In this document: in pieces, positions 59,598-64,000 of the stretch
Numbering within the stretch: position 1 is the stretch's first letter
Layout of the letters: each line of letters begins with the position of its first letter
The notes under the pieces: generated by a model
Database searches by the model: none
The model's input: only the letters and a program-made list of their open reading frames with translations
Told to the model about the DNA's origin: nothing
Source: VRUE01 sp045805805
Lineage (GTDB): Bacteria; Actinomycetota; Thermoleophilia; Solirubrobacterales; 70-9
Length of the DNA: 64,000 nt
Direction of reading: 5' to 3'
NCBI GenBank assembly: GCA_045805805.1
Contig: JBJMKO010000111.1
Coordinates: 51,858-115,857 of the forward strand
Program-made: the position numbers and the translations under genes

Positions 59598-61454
59598 CTA
59601 CTCAACCGTGACCGTCTTCGCCAGGTTGCGCGGCTGGTCGACGTTGAGGCCACGGGCGCGGGCGATGTCGTAGGCGAGCAGCTGCAGCGGCAGGATCGCC
59701 ACGATCGGCTGCAGGATCCAGTTCGTGCGGGCGACCTCGATCGTCTGGTCGACCACCTCGCCGACGCGCTCGCACCCTTCGGTGGCGATCGCGATCGTTT
59801 CGGCGCCGCGGGCGCGCACCTCTTCGACATTGGAGAGGACCTTGTCGAGCACCGGGCTCTCGGTGGTCACGCAGACGACCGGCGTCGACTCGTCGAGCAG
59901 GGCGATCGGGCCGTGCTTCATCTCCCCGGCGGCGTAAGCGTCGGTGGGGATGTAGGAGACCTCCTTCAGCTTCAGCGCCCCCTCGAGGCAGACCGGCAGA
60001 CCGATGTGGCGGCCGAGGTAGAGGAAGAACTGCTGGTCGCTGTGGATCTTGGAGACCTCATGCACCCGGTCCTCGCTCGAGGCGAGCGTGGCCTCGATCT
60101 TCGAGGGGAGAGCCTTCATCTCGGCGACCAGCTCCGCCATTTCCCCCTCGGGGAGCGTCCCACGCAGCTGCGCGAGCTTCAGGCCCAGCAGGTACATCGC
60201 GGCGACCTGGGCGACGAAGGTCTTGGTCGCCGCGACGCTGACCTCTGGGCCGGCGCGGGTGTAGAGGACGGCATCGGCGTCACGGGTCGCCTGGCTGCCC
60301 ATCACGTTGGTGATCGCCAATACCCTGGCGCCACTCTCGCGGGCAAGGCGCATGGCCGCCAGCGTGTCGGCGGTCTCACCCGACTGGGTGATGCCGATCA
60401 CCAGGTCGTCGGGGCCGATCACCGGGTTGCGGTAGCGGAACTCGGAGGCGATGTCCATCTCGACAGGCACCCGTGCCCACTGCTCGATCGCGTAGCGGCC
60501 GACGAGACCGGCGTGGTAGGAAGTCCCGCAGGCGACGATCACGATCCGCTTCAGGTCGCCCAGGTAGGCGTCGTCCAGGTCGACCTCGGAGAGGTCTACC
60601 CCCTGCTCGCCCGGCAGCCGGTCGGCGATCGTCTCGGCGACGGCGTCGGCCTGTTCGTGGATCTCCTTCAGCATGAAGGTCTCATAGCCGCCCTTCTCGG
60701 CGGCCGCCTCGTCCCAGGAGATCTCTTCGGCGTCGCGCTGGACCGGATTGCCGGCGGCGTCCGTGATGCTCACCCCGGACGCGTCGATCGTGACAATCTC
60801 CTCGTTTTCGATCAGAATCGCCGTCCGCGTCTCGGCCAGGAAGGCCGGGATCGCCGAGGCGAGGAAGGTCTCCCCCTCGCCGACGCCGGCCACCAGCGGG
60901 CACTCCTTTCGGGCTCCGACGAGCTTGCTCGGCTCGTCGGCGTGCATGGCGACGAACGCGTAGTGGCCCCTCAGCTCGGCGAACGAGGCGCGCACGGCAG
61001 CCGCCAAGTCGCCCTCGTAATTGCGCTCGATCAGGTGGGCGACGATCTCGGCGTCTGTCTCAGAGCTGAAGTGGTGTCCCTCGGCCGCGAGCTCGCGGCG
61101 CATCTCCGCATGGTTCTCGACGATCCCGTTGAGGACGATGTGGATGCGGTCCGAGCAGTCGCCGTGGGGGTGGGCGTTCTCCTCGGTGACGCGGCCGTGG
61201 GTGGCCCAGCGAGTGTGAGCTACCCCCGTCGTGGCGGGGGGCGCGGCCACCGCCACGCCGCCGCCATCGGAGCGCTTCTCGAAGGCCGCGCGCAGATTGG
61301 CAAGGTTGCCCACCGCCCGCACGCTGTCGATGCGGCCGTCCTCGATCACCGAGACGCCGGCCGAGTCATAGCCGCGGTACTCGAGCTTCTCGAGACCGGC
61401 GACCAGGAGGTCGCGGCAGGGGCGTCCGCCCACGTATCCGACGATTCCGCACAT
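59598..61454 (-). CDS. glmS: Glutamine-fructose-6-phosphate aminotransferase
   Basis: 618 residues. Starts MCGIVGYVGG with the catalytic Cys2; GVAHTRWATHGRVTEENAHPHGD and NGIVENHAEMR complete the glutaminase domain. The isomerase half has two SIS domains with CGTSYHAGLVGRYAIEQWARVPVEM, ITQSGETADTLAAMRLA and the C-terminal PRNLAKTVTVE. It makes glucosamine-6-P for cell-wall precursors, feeding GlmM next door. The longer frame to 61517 is rejected because Cys2 must be N-terminal. Confidence 0.97.
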   Translation of the reverse strand: MCGIVGYVGGRPCRDLLVAGLEKLEYRGYDSAGVSVIEDGRIDSVRAVGNLANLRAAFEKRSDGGGVAVAAPPATTGVAHTRWATHGRVTEENAHPHGDCSDRIHIVLNGIVENHAEMRRELAAEGHHFSSETDAEIVAHLIERNYEGDLAAAVRASFAELRGHYAFVAMHADEPSKLVGARKECPLVAGVGEGETFLASAIPAFLAETRTAILIENEEIVTIDASGVSITDAAGNPVQRDAEEISWDEAAAEKGGYETFMLKEIHEQADAVAETIADRLPGEQGVDLSEVDLDDAYLGDLKRIVIVACGTSYHAGLVGRYAIEQWARVPVEMDIASEFRYRNPVIGPDDLVIGITQSGETADTLAAMRLARESGARVLAITNVMGSQATRDADAVLYTRAGPEVSVAATKTFVAQVAAMYLLGLKLAQLRGTLPEGEMAELVAEMKALPSKIEATLASSEDRVHEVSKIHSDQQFFLYLGRHIGLPVCLEGALKLKEVSYIPTDAYAAGEMKHGPIALLDESTPVVCVTTESPVLDKVLSNVEEVRARGAETIAIATEGCERVGEVVDQTIEVARTNWILQPIVAILPLQLLAYDIARARGLNVDQPRNLAKTVTVE

Positions 61455-61485
61455 AGGGAGGCGAATAAGGGTAGAGACCGCGGAG

Positions 61486-62838
61486 CTAGGCCAGCTCTTG
61501 GCGCACGGTCGTGACAAGGCGCTCGCAGACGGCGCCCGCCTCTTCGGCGCTCGGCGCCTCGACCATCACCCGCACCAGCGGCTCGGTGCCCGAGGGGCGC
61601 AGGAGGACGCGCCCGCGTCCCTGCAGCGCCGCGCCCTCGCGCTCGACCGCCTCCCAGACGGCGGCGGCATCGGCGATTGCGTCGCGATCGGCGACCTCTA
61701 CGTTGACCAGCGTCTGTGGCAGCTTCTCCATCGGCGCTGTCTCGGCGAGCTCGCACCCACCCAGCTCCCGCATCGTCATCAGCGCCGCGGCGATGCCGTC
61801 GCCGGTGGCGACAAAGCGAGTGTCGATGATGTGACCGGACTGCTCGCCGCCGACGGCCCAGCCACGCTCGCGCAACTCGTCGAGGACGTAGCGGTCGCCA
61901 ACCTTGGTCACGGCGACCTCGATCCCGGCCCCTTCCATCGCCTGGTGAAAGCCGTAGTTGCTCATCACGGTCACCGCGACGCCGCCGCCCAGCTCGCCGC
62001 GAGCGGCCATGCCGCGGACGGCGAGGGCGATCAGCTCGTCTCCGTCGTGCGTCCGGCCCTCGCCGTCAACGGCGAGCACGCGATCGCCGTCGCCGTCGAA
62101 AGCGAAGCCGATCGTCGCCTCGGAAGTGGTAACGCGCTCCGCCAGCCGATCGAGGTGGGTCGAGCCGCAGTTGTCATTGATGTTGCGACCGTCGGGCTCG
62201 GCGGCGATTGTCTCGACCTCGGCACCGAGCCGCTCGAAGATCGCGGGGGCCGCGCGGAAGTTGGAGCCGTTGGCACAGTCGAGCATCACCTTCCGGCCGG
62301 AGAGATCGAGGGGAAAGGCGACCTCGAGCGCGCGCAGGTAGTCCTCCAGACCGCCGTTCAGCTCGCGCACGTGACCGGGCTCGACCGCAGGAGCGGTCGT
62401 CATTTCGTCCGCATCGTGATTGAAATGACGACCGCGGTCGGGAAGAAGGGACTCCATCCTCGCCTCGGTGTCGTCGTCGAGCTTCGTGCCCTGCGCCGAG
62501 AAGAACTTGATCCCGTTGTCGCGATAGGGGTTGTGGGACGCCGAGACGACGGCGGCAAGGTCGAGGCCGAGGCGCTTGACCAGGACCGCGGCAGCCGGCG
62601 TCGGCAGCACACCGCCGAGCAGAGCGTCGCCACCGGCGGCCGCGATCCCTGCGGCCAGGGCGGACTCCAGCATCGGCCCCGACTCGCGGGTGTCGCGGAC
62701 GATCAGCACCTGCGGCCGTTCGGCGTCCAGCGAAGCGGTTGCCGCCCGCCCCAAGGACGTCGCCAGCTCCGCCGTGAGGAAGGTTCCAACCTCCCCCCGG
62801 ACCCCGTCGGTTCCGAAGAGCTTGCGCCCGGTCGTCAC
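61486..62838 (-). CDS. glmM: Phosphoglucosamine mutase with palindrome-derived insert
   Basis: 450 residues. Catalytic Ser101 in VVSASHNPYRDNG, metal loop DGDGDRVLAVD, sugar loop GGEQSGHI and phosphate loop RPSGTEPLVRVMVE are all intact. It converts glucosamine-6-P to -1-P. Residues 135-149 (RGRHFNHDADEMTT) are encoded by palindrome G2; they fall in the surface linker between EARMESLLP and the conserved RELNGGLEDYL helix. Normal reading frame, so probably still functional. Confidence 0.95.
   Translation of the reverse strand: MTTGRKLFGTDGVRGEVGTFLTAELATSLGRAATASLDAERPQVLIVRDTRESGPMLESALAAGIAAAGGDALLGGVLPTPAAAVLVKRLGLDLAAVVSASHNPYRDNGIKFFSAQGTKLDDDTEARMESLLPDRGRHFNHDADEMTTAPAVEPGHVRELNGGLEDYLRALEVAFPLDLSGRKVMLDCANGSNFRAAPAIFERLGAEVETIAAEPDGRNINDNCGSTHLDRLAERVTTSEATIGFAFDGDGDRVLAVDGEGRTHDGDELIALAVRGMAARGELGGGVAVTVMSNYGFHQAMEGAGIEVAVTKVGDRYVLDELRERGWAVGGEQSGHIIDTRFVATGDGIAAALMTMRELGGCELAETAPMEKLPQTLVNVEVADRDAIADAAAVWEAVEREGAALQGRGRVLLRPSGTEPLVRVMVEAPSAEEAGAVCERLVTTVRQELA
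62393..62435. repeat. Dispersed palindrome family G, copy G2 (inside glmM)
   Basis: Perfect 14-bp arms GCGGTCGTCATTTC (62393-62406) and GAAATGACGACCGC (62422-62435). GTCGTCATTTC / GAAATGACGAC also forms the outer arms of G1. In frame in an essential gene. Confidence 0.88.
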
Positions 62839-62848
62839 TTGTGGTGAC

Positions 62849-63823
62849 CTAACGCTTCGAGAACTGCGGGCGCTTGCGGGCCTTCTTAAGCCCGGCCTTC
62901 TTACGCTCCTTGGCCCGCGCGTCGCGAGTCAGGAAGCCGCGGCGCTTCAACTCGCCGCGCAGCTCGGGGTCGACCTCGGTAAGCGCCCGGGCGATGCCGT
63001 GGCGGACGGCGCCGGCCTGGCCGCTGATGCCGCCACCGTGAACACGGACACGAACGTCGACGCTGCTCTCGTAGCCGGTGGTCGTCAAGGGCTGGCGAAC
63101 CGTGGTCTGGTGCAGTGGCCGCGGGAAGAACTCCTCGAGCGCCCGCTTGTTTACCTCGATCTTGCCGCTGCCGGGAAGGACGGTTACCCGGGCAATCGAG
63201 GTCTTGCGCTTGCCGGTGGCCAGATACCGGGCGTCGCCCTCGATCTTCGCCGGGGCACGGGTAGCGGCGCTTGGCTCCTCCTCGGCCTCGCCGACGAGCG
63301 CGGCCTCGCGCGCAAGCCGCTCCTCCTCTTCGGCTTCCTTGCGGGCAAGCTCCTCAGCACTGAGCGGCCGCTCCTCAGGCTCAACCGCGATCGGCTCCAA
63401 GTCGGCGCCAGGAATAACGTCCTTCTTCTTCTCCTCAGCCTTGGGCTTCTCGGGCTTCTCACCCTTCTCGGCAACAGGCTCGGTCTCGGGCGCCTCAGGC
63501 TCAACCTCCTCCGCCACGGGCTCCTCAGCTTTCTCCCCTGCAGACTCAGCCGCCTCAGACTCCTCAGCTTTCTCCTCCGCAGACTCCTCGACGGCCTCAG
63601 CTGCAACCTCAGGCGCCTCGGACCCGGCCGCCTCATCCGCGTCTCCCGCGGGTGGCGTGGGGGTGGGCTCCTCGCCCGCAGCTTGCGAGGACGAGGAGTC
63701 CTCCCCCGCGACAGGACCCGCGGGCTGACCCTCCGAGGCTGCGTCGGGACCCGCGGCCGACTCCTCCGAGTCCTCGACCGGAGTCTCGTCCTGCTCTGAA
63801 GTTTTGTTCTCGTCGTCGATCAA
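62849..63823 (-). CDS. rpsI: Ribosomal protein uS9 with long acidic N-terminal extension
   Basis: 324 residues, while typical uS9 is about 130. The S9 domain is the C-terminal part: YLATGKRKTSIARVTVLPG, GYESSVDVRVRVHGGGISGQAGAVRHGIARAL and ending KKARKRPQFSKR, which reaches the P site. The preceding ~190 residues are Glu/Ala/Pro-rich and low complexity, probably disordered, acidic and opposite in charge to the S9 domain. Residues 34-60 come from palindrome E2. TTG start at 63823 overlapping the rplM stop. Confidence 0.95.
   Translation of the reverse strand: MIDDENKTSEQDETPVEDSEESAAGPDAASEGQPAGPVAGEDSSSSQAAGEEPTPTPPAGDADEAAGSEAPEVAAEAVEESAEEKAEESEAAESAGEKAEEPVAEEVEPEAPETEPVAEKGEKPEKPKAEEKKKDVIPGADLEPIAVEPEERPLSAEELARKEAEEEERLAREAALVGEAEEEPSAATRAPAKIEGDARYLATGKRKTSIARVTVLPGSGKIEVNKRALEEFFPRPLHQTTVRQPLTTTGYESSVDVRVRVHGGGISGQAGAVRHGIARALTEVDPELRGELKRRGFLTRDARAKERKKAGLKKARKRPQFSKR
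63645..63724. repeat. Dispersed palindrome family E, copy E2 (inside rpsI)
   Basis: Arms CCCGCGGGT (63645-63653) and ACCCGCGGG (63716-63724), with CTCCTCG / CGAGGAG inside. GCGGGTGGCGTGGGG and CGACAGGACCCGC are shared with E1. It encodes residues about 34-60 of uS9's extension. Confidence 0.88.
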
Positions 63824-64000
63824 GTCTGGATCTCCATCGGTTTCGGCTGCTGCGCAGCGTGCGGGTGCTCGGGGCCGGCGTAGACCTTCAACTTGGTCAG
63901 CTGCTGGCGGGCGAGCCGGTTGCGGGGGAGCATCCCCTTGACGGCCTTGCGGATGACCTCCTCGGGGCGGCGCTCGAGCATCTCGGCGAGCGTTCGCGAC
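63820..64000 (-). CDS. rplM: Ribosomal protein uL13, C-terminal part (5' end outside window)
   Basis: The last ~59 residues: RTLAEMLERRPEEVIRKAVK, GMLPRNRLARQQLTKLKVYA, GPEHPHAAQQP, ending MEIQT. G-M-L-P-x-N-x-L and LKVYAGxxHPHxAQQP are the uL13 C-terminal signature. The stop TGA (63820-63822) overlaps the TTG start of rpsI. uL13-uS9-GlmM is a conserved actinobacterial order. Confidence 0.96.
   Translation of the reverse strand, partial: SRTLAEMLERRPEEVIRKAVKGMLPRNRLARQQLTKLKVYAGPEHPHAAQQPKPMEIQT

Noticed and set aside
59582..61517. glmS ribozyme or B12 riboswitch upstream of glmS or the PduO gene
   Set aside because: Intergenic spaces are too short (31 bp before glmS) or lack the conserved B12-box-like sequence before 17524.

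Overview
The window reads as a chromosomal segment of a high-GC actinobacterium. Gene content and order (rplM-rpsI-glmM-glmS-acpS-nnr-alr on one strand, DUF3352 and DUF1015 proteins, UspA-like proteins inside a cytochrome oxidase operon, actinobacterial-style CtaA/CtaB/CoxABC set) suggest the Thermoleophilia/Solirubrobacterales group; that placement is inference, because no rRNA gene is present.

Layout. 0-12 kb: a truncated acylphosphatase/LigD-phosphoesterase fusion, DUF899 and DUF2182 proteins, an MMPL exporter, tRNA-His, a pentapeptide-like repeat protein, a secreted protein, small membrane proteins, a sterol-desaturase-type di-iron enzyme, tRNA-Arg, an alpha/beta hydrolase, a large membrane glycosyltransferase-like protein and MsrA. 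12-15.7 kb: an accessory stretch with a decayed methyltransferase gene, a VapBC-type and a MazEF-type toxin-antitoxin pair, a GNAT acetyltransferase and tRNA-Pro. 15.7-26 kb: housekeeping and fatty-acid oxidation genes (DUF1015, cobalamin adenosyltransferase, OsmC, SDR, NUDIX, thiolase, class IV PLP enzyme, acyl-CoA dehydrogenase, enoyl-CoA hydratase, 3-hydroxyacyl-CoA dehydrogenase). 26-32 kb: a UBP zinc finger, a GGDEF/HD-GYP signalling protein, GreA, and a PAP2-flippase-TrxB operon. 32-44 kb: the aerobic respiratory locus, with a normal coxB-coxA-usp-coxC operon on the minus strand, ctaB, ctaA and a dihaem cytochrome c, plus a second subunit II/I pair that has lost nearly all metal ligands. 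44-52.6 kb: glycosyltransferase, small proteins, an amidase with a small partner, a DrrAB-like ABC exporter and a GH63-type glycosidase. 52.7-64 kb: infA, cca, alr, CBS protein, nnr, acpS, a DUF3352 lipoprotein, glmS, glmM, rpsI and the end of rplM, all on the minus strand.

The most unusual feature is a set of short dispersed palindromes. I count at least seven families with two to four copies each (A-G, 17 copies), plus several singletons. In families C, D and E the arms differ between copies yet remain complementary while an inner core is conserved; in A, B, F and G the arms themselves recur. Most copies lie at gene ends, but three lie in frame inside essential or conserved genes (rpsI, glmM, a glycosyltransferase), and several supply start codons, N-terminal peptides or stop codons. 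This looks like a mobile or templated palindrome system that also acts at gene boundaries. No candidate mobilising enzyme is visible in the window.
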